From NCBI GenBank assembly GCA_964415965.1, contig CAYQCK010000001.1, positions 620,001-684,000 of the forward strand: 64,000 bases of DNA, in the 5' to 3' direction. The number at the start of each line of letters is the position of its first letter. Positions within the stretch are counted from its first letter, which is position 1. Source of the stretch: CAIKNB01 sp964415965. Lineage in GTDB: Bacteria > Patescibacteriota > Patescibacteriia > 2-12-FULL-60-25. The translations under genes were made by a program, and so were the position numbers. The notes below the pieces were generated by a model. The model made no database searches and had not been told where the DNA came from. It saw nothing but the letters and a program-made list of their open reading frames with translations. Shown here one piece after another: positions 56,367 to 63,723 of this stretch.

Positions 56367-57050
56367 TCAACGGAACTCTCCCCGCAACCTGGCCAAGCGC
56401 ACGATGGCCATGGCCTTGATGATCTGCCAATCCATGTGGATATACTCCTTCAATCCTTTGAGGAATCCGACCTTCTGCATCTTGCGCCGGATGTGCAGGC
56501 CGGGCAGCTCGACCGTGCCGTAAGGAAGTTTGTGCGACCGGCAGTAATAATTCATGGCCGATTCGACCATGAAACCCTGCAGGAACTTGTCCGGTATATC
56601 CTCGAAGACGTGGCGTTCCAAGGCCCGTTCTCCGCCGATGAGCGGCAAGTGGGCCGCCAGCCACATCGCGAACTTGCCGCGGTCGCGGATGCCCACGACC
56701 ATGGATTTTTCGCCCTTGAGCACCGGCTTGAGGATGCGCTCAAGATGGTCCTTGCGCAAACCCTTGAGGTCCGCGTCGCAGAAAAAGATGAGCGGCGCGT
56801 CGGTATGCGATACACCGTGCATCATGGCCGCGCCTTTGCCGTGCTTCCACGGCAGCTGGTGGACCAGGTCGGCGCCGTTCTCACGGGCCAGTTCGGCCGT
56901 CCGGTCGGTCGAGCCGTCGCTGATGACGACCACGTCCCGGAAAAGTCCGGACTCAGCCAGAGTCTTGACGATGGGGCCGATGGTCTGTTCTTCGTTGTAA
57001 GCGGCGACGATGGCCGCGACCGGCCTGACGTTTTGGTTTTTGGGGCTCAT
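56367..57050 (-). CDS. Family 2 glycosyltransferase (dolichyl-phosphate-sugar synthase-like)
   Basis: 227 residues, a bare GT-A domain with no membrane helices. AAIVAAYNEEQTIGPIVKTL opens the fold, VVISDGSTDRT binds the nucleotide, and FFCDADLKGL holds the DxD metal site; LGGE-type acceptor region LIGGERALERHVFEDIP follows. The layout is that of DPM1-like enzymes that move a sugar to a polyprenyl phosphate or similar acceptor. Its ATG overlaps the stop of the translin-like gene (ATGA), so the GT4, translin-like and GT2 genes form one coupled operon. Confidence 0.9.
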   Translation of the reverse strand: MSPKNQNVRPVAAIVAAYNEEQTIGPIVKTLAESGLFRDVVVISDGSTDRTAELARENGADLVHQLPWKHGKGAAMMHGVSHTDAPLIFFCDADLKGLRKDHLERILKPVLKGEKSMVVGIRDRGKFAMWLAAHLPLIGGERALERHVFEDIPDKFLQGFMVESAMNYYCRSHKLPYGTVELPGLHIRRKMQKVGFLKGLKEYIHMDWQIIKAMAIVRLARLRGEFR

Positions 57051-57619
57051 ACGAAAGAGAGGTCGTAGCGGATATCCTCAAGCCGGCGCAGATGCTGGCG
57101 CGCCTGGTCGATCTTGTTGCGTAAACCTCCGGTGGCGTCCAAGGCGAGCATGAACTCGACCAACGCTCCGCTCATCTCGAGCAGACGGTCGACCCCCTCC
57201 TTGTCGCGGGCGATGGCTTTTTTGACGCCCAAACGGGCGAATTCCCCGATGAGGTCGGACAAACCGCCGACCAGGATGTCCGGCTCGTCCGTCACCGGCA
57301 CCGGCAGCAGCTCCTTGCCGGCGATGGCCCGCTCGAAGAAGAACGCTTCGCAGAATTCCTCCAGCGCCGCGCGCCACATACCTTCGCTGTACAGCCGCTT
57401 CTCGCCGAGGACGATCTTACGCCCTTCCAGCAACGCGGCTTGGGCCTGCTTGAGGAGGTCGGCGGCGCGGGGCTTCTCGTCGCGTTGGAGCGCGAAAATC
57501 GCCTGCTTGGACTTTTTTTGGGCCGCTTGGGACAGTTCCTGCAACTTCCTCCGTTTGACTTCGATTTCGGCGTGGCGCTGGGCCAGCTTTTTGAGTGAAT
57601 CGTTGAGTTTCATAGTCAT
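57047..57619 (-). CDS. Translin/TRAX-like RNA-binding protein with intact acidic residues
   Basis: 190 residues, all helical. The C-terminal half matches the translin family: DILVGGLSDLIGEFARLGV, then an amphipathic stretch and the ending LRNKIDQARQHLRRLEDIRYDLSFV. The four acidic residues that form the RNase site of human TRAX (Glu-x2-Glu and Asp-x3-Glu) are all present as Glu88, Glu91, Asp122 and Glu126. In eukaryotes translin-TRAX (C3PO) cleaves small RNAs; archaeal relatives are also nucleases. Start set by the ATGA overlap with the GT4 gene. Why it sits between two glycosyltransferases is unclear. Confidence 0.82.
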   Translation of the reverse strand: MTMKLNDSLKKLAQRHAEIEVKRRKLQELSQAAQKKSKQAIFALQRDEKPRAADLLKQAQAALLEGRKIVLGEKRLYSEGMWRAALEEFCEAFFFERAIAGKELLPVPVTDEPDILVGGLSDLIGEFARLGVKKAIARDKEGVDRLLEMSGALVEFMLALDATGGLRNKIDQARQHLRRLEDIRYDLSFV

Positions 57620-58743
57620 TTGGTCAATGAGAAATACAAGGCCTCGGTCCGACTGACGACCGAAGCCCATGAATAGAGCCGATGGACCGCTTCCCGGGCC
57701 CGCTCGCCCCGTTCCTTCACCATGCCAGGATCGGACAGCGCCCAACCGATGGCGTCCGCCAGCCCGCTGACGTTCCCGACCTGGTAAGCGATGCCCGAAT
57801 GGTCGATGAGCTCGAGGTTGGGCGGGATGTCGCTCATGATGACCAGCTTGCCGTCGGCCATCGCCTCAAGCACCGAGAGGGACAACCCCTCGATGCGCGA
57901 CGGGTGGACCATGGCATAGGCGTTGCACACCAGCTGCTGGAGCGTTTCCCCGGTCTGCCGGCCGGTGAAAACGATGCGCGGGTCCGAAGACGCGAGTTCC
58001 CGCAGGCGTTCCTCGTACGCCTTCTCGGCGCGGTTCGGACCGGCGTAACCGATGACCGCCAGGCGCATGTCCGTCTTCACTTCGCGGAACGCCCGGATGG
58101 CGTCCTCGATGGCCTTCACCGGGACGAACCGGTTCAAGGTGTAGAGATACTTCCCCGGTTCTAGACCGAATTTCTTGAGTTCGCTTTGGCCTCCGTGGCG
58201 GCGCGGCAAGTCCACGCCGTTTGGGATGTGCCAGGCGAAGCGCTTGTAGCGGCGCCGACACAACAGCTGGAGCGTATGCGACACCGCGATGGTCGCGTGC
58301 GGGAAATGCGTCACGGCCCATTCGCCGAAAGCCAGATACAGCTTGGCCGGCCAGCGCCATTTCTCATGGAACCGGTCTTGGCTATGGAACGTGGCCACGA
58401 CCTTGCTCCACGGCTTGAACACCCGCGGTATCCAGGCCAAGGTCGAGGGCCCGACCGCATGGTAGTGGACGATGTCGGCTTTCCGGAACAGGACGTCGAC
58501 CGATGCCAGGAACGTATGGGTTATGGCGTCGAGATTCTTCCGGCGGATGGTCGGCAAGGTTATCAGCCTGACGCCGTTGTAGCTTTTGAGCCTCTTGGGG
58601 TTGGCGTACGGCCTGACGTAAACCGTCACTTCATGGCCGCGTTTGGCCAGGCGCGTCGCCAGCTCTTCGACGTGCGTCTCAATGCCGCCGCCCTGCGAAA
58701 AGGCGGCCGGAATACCCTTGCAACCGAGCATCGAGATGCGCAT
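57616..58743 (-). CDS. Family 4 glycosyltransferase
   Basis: 375-residue GT-B enzyme. N-terminal MLGCKGIPAAFSQGGGIETHVEELA is the acceptor-side glycine loop; HYHAVGPS and FHSQDR lie in the cleft; the donor side has YLYTLNRFVPVKAIEDAIRAF and HPSRIEGLSLSVLEAMADGK, the E-x7-E motif of GT4. No membrane helix. Likely transfers a hexose to a lipid-linked or surface glycan. First gene of a three-gene coupled operon with the translin-like and GT2 genes. Confidence 0.92.
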   Translation of the reverse strand: MRISMLGCKGIPAAFSQGGGIETHVEELATRLAKRGHEVTVYVRPYANPKRLKSYNGVRLITLPTIRRKNLDAITHTFLASVDVLFRKADIVHYHAVGPSTLAWIPRVFKPWSKVVATFHSQDRFHEKWRWPAKLYLAFGEWAVTHFPHATIAVSHTLQLLCRRRYKRFAWHIPNGVDLPRRHGGQSELKKFGLEPGKYLYTLNRFVPVKAIEDAIRAFREVKTDMRLAVIGYAGPNRAEKAYEERLRELASSDPRIVFTGRQTGETLQQLVCNAYAMVHPSRIEGLSLSVLEAMADGKLVIMSDIPPNLELIDHSGIAYQVGNVSGLADAIGWALSDPGMVKERGERAREAVHRLYSWASVVSRTEALYFSLTK

Positions 58744-58771
58744 CTTGATTTATTCTGAAGAATTCTGTATT

Positions 58772-58800
58772 ATCTTAGCGCATTTTTTGGAGTTTGTCAG
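58772..58800 (-). promoter_or_regulatory. Promoter of the GT4 operon
   Basis: Minus strand CTGACA, 17 bases, TAAGAT, giving a leader of about 20 bases before ATG 58743. The 58744-58832 gap otherwise holds only this and the divergent tRNA-Lys start. Confidence 0.55.
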
Positions 58801-58832
58801 TTTCCCTAAATACGTCAGTCCGAAAAAATCCT

Positions 58833-58907
58833 GCGCCTGTAGCTCAGTGGTAGAGCAGTGGCCTTTTAAGCCAACGGTCGTGGGTTCGATCCCCACCGGG
58901 CGCACCA
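58833..58907 (+). tRNA. tRNA-Lys (anticodon TTT)
   Basis: Acceptor GCGCCTG/CGGGCGC, D-arm GCTCAGTGGTAGAGC, anticodon loop CTTTTAA, T-arm GTGGGTTCGATCCCCAC, discriminator A and encoded CCA. The last pair of the anticodon stem is a G-A mismatch. Confidence 0.95.
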
Positions 58908-58911
58908 AACG

Positions 58912-58940
58912 AAAAGCCCCGCCCTCGCGGGGCTTTTCGT
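58912..58940 (+). terminator. Terminator after tRNA-Lys
   Basis: AAAAGCCCCG-CCCTCG-CGGGGCTTTT, 10-bp perfect stem; the A/T ends make it usable from both sides. Confidence 0.8.
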
Positions 58941-59009
58941 TTAGTCCATAAAAAAACGCCCCGCGGGATCGCGAAGGCGGTTAGGGCGGACTGCCGCCAG
59001 GTCGGGCAG

Positions 59010-59306
59010 TCAGTTCTGCTTGCGCGCTTCGCGGATGGCGCGGGCGCGCGGCTGGATGAAGGCGTTCACGTGCGGACGGAGCTCGTCGCGCACGAACGCT
59101 TGCTCCGGCGGCTCGAGGCTGTCGATGAGCGTCTCGTCGCACAGGAGCCCGATCAGGTCGCGGATCTGGTCCGGACCGAAGGACCGCTTCGCGCGGCCCA
59201 TCTCGACGTATCCGCGCAACCGTTCGAGCGGAAACCCGCCGGACGGCACGCAGACCACCTGCGGCTCATTCCATTCCGTATATGTAATGCGGGACTTTTC
59301 GGCCAT
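59010..59306 (-). CDS. Small unknown protein, 98 aa
   Basis: Starts at ATG 59306, or one codon earlier at GTG. It has a conserved-looking order: strand (RITYTEWNEPQVVCVPSGGF), basic helix (YVEMGRAKRSFGPDQIRDLIGLL) and an acidic-to-basic C-terminal helix ending RARAIREARKQN. A weak GAAAGGG box lies upstream. No membrane segment. Function unknown. It is placed between tRNA-Lys and murG on the same strand as murG. Confidence 0.6.
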   Translation of the reverse strand: MAEKSRITYTEWNEPQVVCVPSGGFPLERLRGYVEMGRAKRSFGPDQIRDLIGLLCDETLIDSLEPPEQAFVRDELRPHVNAFIQPRARAIREARKQN

Positions 59307-59368
59307 CACGAAACCCTTTCATGGCAAAGGACGATGATAGTCCTGTATACGCCGGATTTCGCGTTTTG

Positions 59369-60442
59369 TCAATGCTTGGGGAGCAAATCCGACCAGAGCT
59401 CGGCCAAGGCCCGTCCGTCATCCGTCGGCAATGCCCGGTCCAGCCTGTCGCCTAGGCTGCGGCGGCCCACGGCGTCAAACAACAAATCGACGACGTTCGA
59501 GAGCAGGTCCCGGGATAATCCATCGGTCTGCCTGACCAACCGGACCGCGTCACCCAGCGCTTCGACGTTCTCGATCCACGGACTTTGCGGGATGGGCACG
59601 ACGATAGCCGCCTTCTTGAGCGCCGCCATCTCGGACAAAGCGCCGAACCCGCCGCGCGACACGACAAGGTCGGCCGCGGCGTAGGCGTCGAGCATCTTGC
59701 GTTCGTCGAAAAATTCATGGGTTAGGTAGTCGGGATGCGCGAGCGCGTGCCCGACGGCCTTGCCTTTGCCGGTCAGGTGGACGACTTGGGTGGCCTTGAG
59801 CAGTTCGTCCAGGATCGAGGATACCGCCTGATTAATGGCCAAGGCCCCGGTACCGCCGCCGAAGACGAACAAAATCGGACGTTCTGCATCCAAACCCAAC
59901 CTGGCGGCGGCTTCTTCCTTGCTCGGTACGACGACCCCGGCGAAGCGGCAGGGCGTCGCCGCCCGGACGGTTCTGACGCTCCCGAAAGGCGGTTTCGGAT
60001 AATCGAACGACGTCGTGACGAGCCGACACTTGCCTGCCACGGCTTTGTTCGAAAGCAGCGGGGTCCGGTCGAGCTGGTGGATGGCGCACGCAATCCCCTT
60101 TTTCGCCGCGGCCCGGATGACCGGGACCTGCGTGTAGCCGCCGGCTGAGACCACGAGCTCAGGACTCTCTTCGTCTACGATCCGTCCCGCCATATTCGCG
60201 GCCCTCAGGTAGTCGAACGGAAAAGTCAGCCAGCGCTTGGACGGGTAGCGCGGGAAAGCCGCGCGCGGCAGGACGTGAAAACCGACACCTTCGGCTTCGA
60301 CCAAGGGCGCCTCCGGCCCGGAGTCGGTCCCGACCCAGGAGAATTCCAGGTCCGGACGCGCCTCGCGCATCTTGCGCAAGACGGCCAGGAGCGGCGTCAC
60401 CGGTCCGAGCGTGCCTCCGCCGCAGAAAAGGATTTTCGTCAT
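59369..60442 (-). CDS. murG: MurG-like UDP-GlcNAc:lipid I transferase
   Basis: Makes lipid II on the inner membrane face. 357 residues, GT-B fold. N-terminal GGGTLGPVTPLLA at 8-20 corresponds to the MurG GGTGGH loop but has Pro14 in place of the conserved His. Other landmarks are standard: VSAGGYTQVPVI, LFVFGGGTGALAIN, and SRGGFGALSEMAALKKAAIVVPIPQS in the donor loop. Stop-start overlap (ATGA) with ftsW, and mraY just upstream, leave little doubt about the pathway, though catalysis must tolerate the His loss. Confidence 0.88.
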   Translation of the reverse strand: MTKILFCGGGTLGPVTPLLAVLRKMREARPDLEFSWVGTDSGPEAPLVEAEGVGFHVLPRAAFPRYPSKRWLTFPFDYLRAANMAGRIVDEESPELVVSAGGYTQVPVIRAAAKKGIACAIHQLDRTPLLSNKAVAGKCRLVTTSFDYPKPPFGSVRTVRAATPCRFAGVVVPSKEEAAARLGLDAERPILFVFGGGTGALAINQAVSSILDELLKATQVVHLTGKGKAVGHALAHPDYLTHEFFDERKMLDAYAAADLVVSRGGFGALSEMAALKKAAIVVPIPQSPWIENVEALGDAVRLVRQTDGLSRDLLSNVVDLLFDAVGRRSLGDRLDRALPTDDGRALAELWSDLLPKH

Positions 60443-61542
60443 ATTCTGGCCTGTCGAGATACCGACGCCACGATGCCCAAGCCGACGGCCAGACCGATCA
60501 CGGCCGAGCTGCCGTAGCTCACGAACGGCAGGGTGACGCCGGTCATGGGCATGAGCCCGATCATGGACGAGACGTTGAGCACGGTCTGCACGGCGATCCA
60601 GCAGCCGATGCCGGTCGCCAGGAAGCGCCCAAAATCATCGGCCGAGTTGCGCGCGATGAACAGGCAGCGGTCGACAAGGAAAGCCATCGCGGCCAGGAAA
60701 ACCAAGACCAGGAAAAAGCCCAGCTCCTCCGCCATGACGGCGAAGACCGAATCGCCCGCAACCTCCGGCAGATACATGTACTTCTGGCGCGAGTGGCCGT
60801 AACCCAAGCCGAACAGCCCGCCGGAACCGACGGCCAAGAACGCCTGGTTGATGTGGTAGCCGATGCCCTGCGGATCGAGCTCCGGATGCATGAACGTCAT
60901 GAAACGCGCGGCGCGGTAAGGCGTCAGCTTGATCAGGAGCGCAATGAGGCCCAGGCCGCCGAGACCCAAGATCACGAACCAGGCAATCGGCGCCCCGGCC
61001 ACGAAATACATCAACAGCGCCGAACCCGTGATGACCGCCATGGAACCCGTATTCGGCTGCAGGATGAGCAGCCCCATGACCAGACCGAGCGCCGCCAAGA
61101 AAGGCAAAAGCCCCTCCTCCAGCGTCCGCGCCTTGTTCTGGTGGCGCGCGGCCAGCCACGCCGCGACATAAATCAGGAAAGTCACTTTGACGAACTCGGA
61201 CGGTTGGAACGAGATTATGCCGAGGTCCACCCAGCGGCCGGCGCCGCCGAACCTCAACCCTACGCCCGGGATGTAGACGAGGATGAGCAGGACGATAGAC
61301 GCGATGAGCGCCGGGACGGCCAGCGGCCTGAACTTGCGGTAATCGATGCGTGAGATGATGTAGAACAAAAAGATGCCGGGGATGATGCCCTTGGTCAGCT
61401 GCTGCTTGAAGAAAAACCAGGTGTCGTTGAACCGCGACAGGCCGAGCGGCCCGCTCGCCGACAGCAGGATGAGCAGGCCGAACAGCGTCAGTCCGCTGAC
61501 GAGCCAAAGGAACCGGCGGTCGATGGGCTCGACTTGGCGCAT
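60439..61542 (-). CDS. ftsW: Lipid II polymerase FtsW (SEDS family)
   Basis: 367 residues, ten membrane helices. SEDS landmarks: QPNTGSMAVITGSAL, the large extracellular loop with YQ-less YHINQAFLAVGSGGLFGLGYGHSRQKYMYLPE, the active Asp region DSVFAVMAEELGF, and TGVTLPFVSYGSSAVIG at the end. It polymerises lipid II at the septum with FtsI. It lies between mraY (3 bases) and murG (overlap) in a reduced cell-wall cluster. FtsW rather than RodA is preferred by this context; sequence alone would not decide. Confidence 0.9.
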   Translation of the reverse strand: MRQVEPIDRRFLWLVSGLTLFGLLILLSASGPLGLSRFNDTWFFFKQQLTKGIIPGIFLFYIISRIDYRKFRPLAVPALIASIVLLILVYIPGVGLRFGGAGRWVDLGIISFQPSEFVKVTFLIYVAAWLAARHQNKARTLEEGLLPFLAALGLVMGLLILQPNTGSMAVITGSALLMYFVAGAPIAWFVILGLGGLGLIALLIKLTPYRAARFMTFMHPELDPQGIGYHINQAFLAVGSGGLFGLGYGHSRQKYMYLPEVAGDSVFAVMAEELGFFLVLVFLAAMAFLVDRCLFIARNSADDFGRFLATGIGCWIAVQTVLNVSSMIGLMPMTGVTLPFVSYGSSAVIGLAVGLGIVASVSRQARI

Positions 61543-61545
61543 AGG

Positions 61546-62595
61546 CTAGCGGTCGATGAGCGCCAGGATGACCCCGGCGCCGGCGCACATGATCGACACG
61601 AGCCAGGTGCGGAAGACGATCTGCGTCTCCTTCCAGCCGCTCGCTTCGAGATGGTGGTGGATGGGCGCGCTCTTGAACACCTTCTTCTTGCGGATTTTCT
61701 TCGACGCGACCTGGATGATGACCGAAAGCGATTCGAGCACGAACGGGAACCCGATGATGAGCAGCAGGAGCGGCTGGTTCGTCAGCATGGCCACGACGCC
61801 CAAAGCCGTGCCGAGCGCCATGGCTCCGGTATCACCCATGAAGAACGCGGCCGGCGTCACGTTGTACCACAGGAAGGCCATGAGCGCGCCCATGATGGCG
61901 GCGCAGAATATCGCGAGGTCGATCTTGCCCTGGGCAAAAGCAATCCCGCCGTATGCCGCGAAGGCCGCCATGAGCGGACCGCCGGCCAGGCCGTCCAGGC
62001 CGTCGGTCTCATTGACCGAGAAGGACGTGGCGATGATGACGAATGCAAAGAACGGCACGTACAGCCAACCGAGTTGGACATCGCCGGCGAACGGGACGTG
62101 GATGATGTCCCAGTCCAATTTCGAATAGAACCACCAAGCGCCGCCCAGGGCGATCAAGGTGTAAGAAATCAGGCGGTGGCGCATCCGTAACCCGCCGCCG
62201 TCCGCGCCGATCCGTTTGACGTTCAGGTAATCGTCGACCAAGCCGACCAGGGCGGCCAATACCAGCGCACCCAACGGCAGCAGAGTCTGGCTGCGCGACA
62301 GGAAATTCCACGAGCACCAGGCGTTTTCGTGCACGGCGCAGCCGGCCGACAAAGCCAGCATGACGACCAGGACCGTGACCCACACAACCAATCCGCCCAT
62401 GACCGGCGTACCCGCCTTATGGGCATGCAGATTCGCGAACACGGGCGCGCTCTCGGACGACCTCAGCGATTTGCCCATCTTATATTTCCGCAGCAGGCGC
62501 AAGAGCAGCGGCGCCCACGCCATGCCGATGATGAAGCAGCCGAAAGCCACCACGAGGATGCGGATGACGTTGAATGAAACGATGTCCATGGTCAT
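61546..62595 (-). CDS. mraY: Phospho-MurNAc-pentapeptide transferase MraY
   Basis: First membrane step of peptidoglycan synthesis: moves phospho-MurNAc-pentapeptide to undecaprenyl phosphate. 349 residues, about ten helices. Catalytic motifs: GLVDDYLNVKR (Asp-Asp), NETDGLDGLAGG (Asn/Asp), and the PIHHHLEASGWKE loop with the HHH triad. Start at ATG 62595. It leads the mraY-ftsW-murG cluster. Confidence 0.95.
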   Translation of the reverse strand: MTMDIVSFNVIRILVVAFGCFIIGMAWAPLLLRLLRKYKMGKSLRSSESAPVFANLHAHKAGTPVMGGLVVWVTVLVVMLALSAGCAVHENAWCSWNFLSRSQTLLPLGALVLAALVGLVDDYLNVKRIGADGGGLRMRHRLISYTLIALGGAWWFYSKLDWDIIHVPFAGDVQLGWLYVPFFAFVIIATSFSVNETDGLDGLAGGPLMAAFAAYGGIAFAQGKIDLAIFCAAIMGALMAFLWYNVTPAAFFMGDTGAMALGTALGVVAMLTNQPLLLLIIGFPFVLESLSVIIQVASKKIRKKKVFKSAPIHHHLEASGWKETQIVFRTWLVSIMCAGAGVILALIDR

Positions 62596-62604
62596 AGATC
62601 GGAT

Positions 62605-62982
62605 TTATAGATTGACGCGCATGATAAAATAGCTGCCGACGCACCACAGGACGGTCAGGACGGCGCTGAGCGTGACCAAGGTCTTGGCCGCCAGCTCATC
62701 CGGCCTGAATAGCCCAAAGGCCGAAACCGAATTCACGAGATATATCAGGAGCATCCCGGCGGGCAGCACAAAAATCCATTGCCAAGGCTGGACATTGTCG
62801 ATGCCGAGATAGATGTTGTAGTGGAGGACGAGGACCCCGCCGCGCATCCCGACCGGGATGAGGCGCCACAGAAAAAAAGACGCGCCGGCGACAATCACCA
62901 GGCCGTCGATGATCACGGTCCACCGGATGTAGCGGTTCTGCCAAGCGCGCTTGGCCGAAAACCGCCAGTCGCTCCACTGCAT
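62605..62982 (-). CDS. Small membrane protein, 125 aa, upstream of mraY
   Basis: Three predicted helices (about 22-40, 72-88, 100-118) and a basic N-terminus (MQWSDWRFSAKRAWQNRYIR). Conserved-looking loop HYNIYLGIDNVQPWQW between helices 1 and 2. No known motif. It stops 9 bases before the mraY start and so belongs to that operon; a cell-wall role is possible by context only. Confidence 0.7.
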   Translation of the reverse strand: MQWSDWRFSAKRAWQNRYIRWTVIIDGLVIVAGASFFLWRLIPVGMRGGVLVLHYNIYLGIDNVQPWQWIFVLPAGMLLIYLVNSVSAFGLFRPDELAAKTLVTLSAVLTVLWCVGSYFIMRVNL

Positions 62983-63003
62983 GCCGATATCGTATGCCTT
63001 CCG

Positions 63004-63252
63004 CTAATCCACGGCAACCACTTCGCTGACCCCCGGGACCATGTCCAACAGGGTCTGCTCAATCCCCTCTTTCAGGGTCGATTGGGCGAACGGACAGCCG
63101 ACGCACGCCCCCTGCAGCCGGACCGAAACTTTGCCCGTATTTTCGTCGACCGACACCAGTTCGACGTTCCCGCCATGCAGCATGATACCTTCACGCAGTT
63201 GGGCCAGCACCGCTTCGACTTTTTCGGCTAAATTTGCTTGTTTTTCATCCAT
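63004..63252 (-). CDS. NifU C-terminal-domain protein (Fe-S scaffold/carrier)
   Basis: 82 residues, a stand-alone Nfu domain. The Fe-S binding pair Cys-Val-Gly-Cys lies in QGACVGCPFAQSTLKEGIEQTL, preceded by LHGGNVELVSVDENTGKVSVRL. Two monomers would share a 4Fe-4S cluster and pass it to apoproteins (e.g. the flavoenzyme at 22869). No SufBCD or IscS is present in the window. The promoter shares its -35 bases with the divergent rpmA promoter. Confidence 0.93.
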   Translation of the reverse strand: MDEKQANLAEKVEAVLAQLREGIMLHGGNVELVSVDENTGKVSVRLQGACVGCPFAQSTLKEGIEQTLLDMVPGVSEVVAVD

Positions 63253-63264
63253 ATTGAGATATCA

Positions 63265-63293
63265 ACTTTACCCGTCCGCCGAAACCTTGACAA
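63265..63293 (-). promoter_or_regulatory. Promoter of the NifU-domain gene
   Basis: Minus strand TTGTCA (63293-63288), 17 bases, TAAAGT; 12 bases to ATG 63252. Confidence 0.6.
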
Positions 63294-63315
63294 GATGCCG
63301 GTTTTCCCGTAATCT
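63287..63315 (+). promoter_or_regulatory. Promoter of rpmA
   Basis: Consensus TTGACA, 17 bases, TAATCT; leader of about 50 bases. Its -35 lies on the palindrome CTTGACAAG and overlaps the divergent -35 by five bases. Confidence 0.7.
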
Positions 63316-63372
63316 GACGTCCATATCGGAAGGCGTGATCCATCCACGGCTGACGAATAATCACCAACACTT

Positions 63373-63660
63373 ATGGCACATAAGAAAGCTGGCGGCAGTA
63401 CTAGTTACGGCCGCGATTCCCAGGGTCAGCGCCTGGGCACCAAACTCTACGCCGGCGAGTTCGCCCACATCGGCAATATCATCGTGCGCCAGCGCGGCTC
63501 CGCCATCCGCCCGGGTTTGAACGTGAAGATGGGCAAGGACGACACCCTCTTCGCCATGGCCGAAGGCATCGTCAAGTTCACGGAAAAGAAGGTCCGCCGC
63601 TACACCGGCGCCTTCAAGAAGGTCAAGCTCGCCAACGTAATCCCGGTTGAGGCGAAATAA
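63373..63660 (+). CDS. rpmA: 50S ribosomal protein bL27
   Basis: 95 residues. Begins MAHKKAGGST, the extended tail that reaches the peptidyl-transferase centre; there is no Firmicutes-type cleavable extension. GRDSQGQRLGTKLYAGEFAHIGNIIVRQRGSAIRPG and NVKMGKDDTLFAMAEGIVKF are typical. rplU (bL21), its usual partner, is not upstream. No Shine-Dalgarno motif is evident. Confidence 0.96.
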   Translation: MAHKKAGGSTSYGRDSQGQRLGTKLYAGEFAHIGNIIVRQRGSAIRPGLNVKMGKDDTLFAMAEGIVKFTEKKVRRYTGAFKKVKLANVIPVEAK

Positions 63661-63688
63661 GACCGACATCCAACATCAACAGAAACCG

Positions 63689-63712
63689 AAAAGCAGCCTC
63701 GCGGCTGCTTTT
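63689..63712. terminator. Terminator between rpmA and the HNH gene
   Basis: AAAAGCAGCC-TCGC-GGCTGCTTTT, symmetrical, so it can serve both convergent genes. Confidence 0.8.
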
Positions 63713-63723
63713 GCGAACTACCA

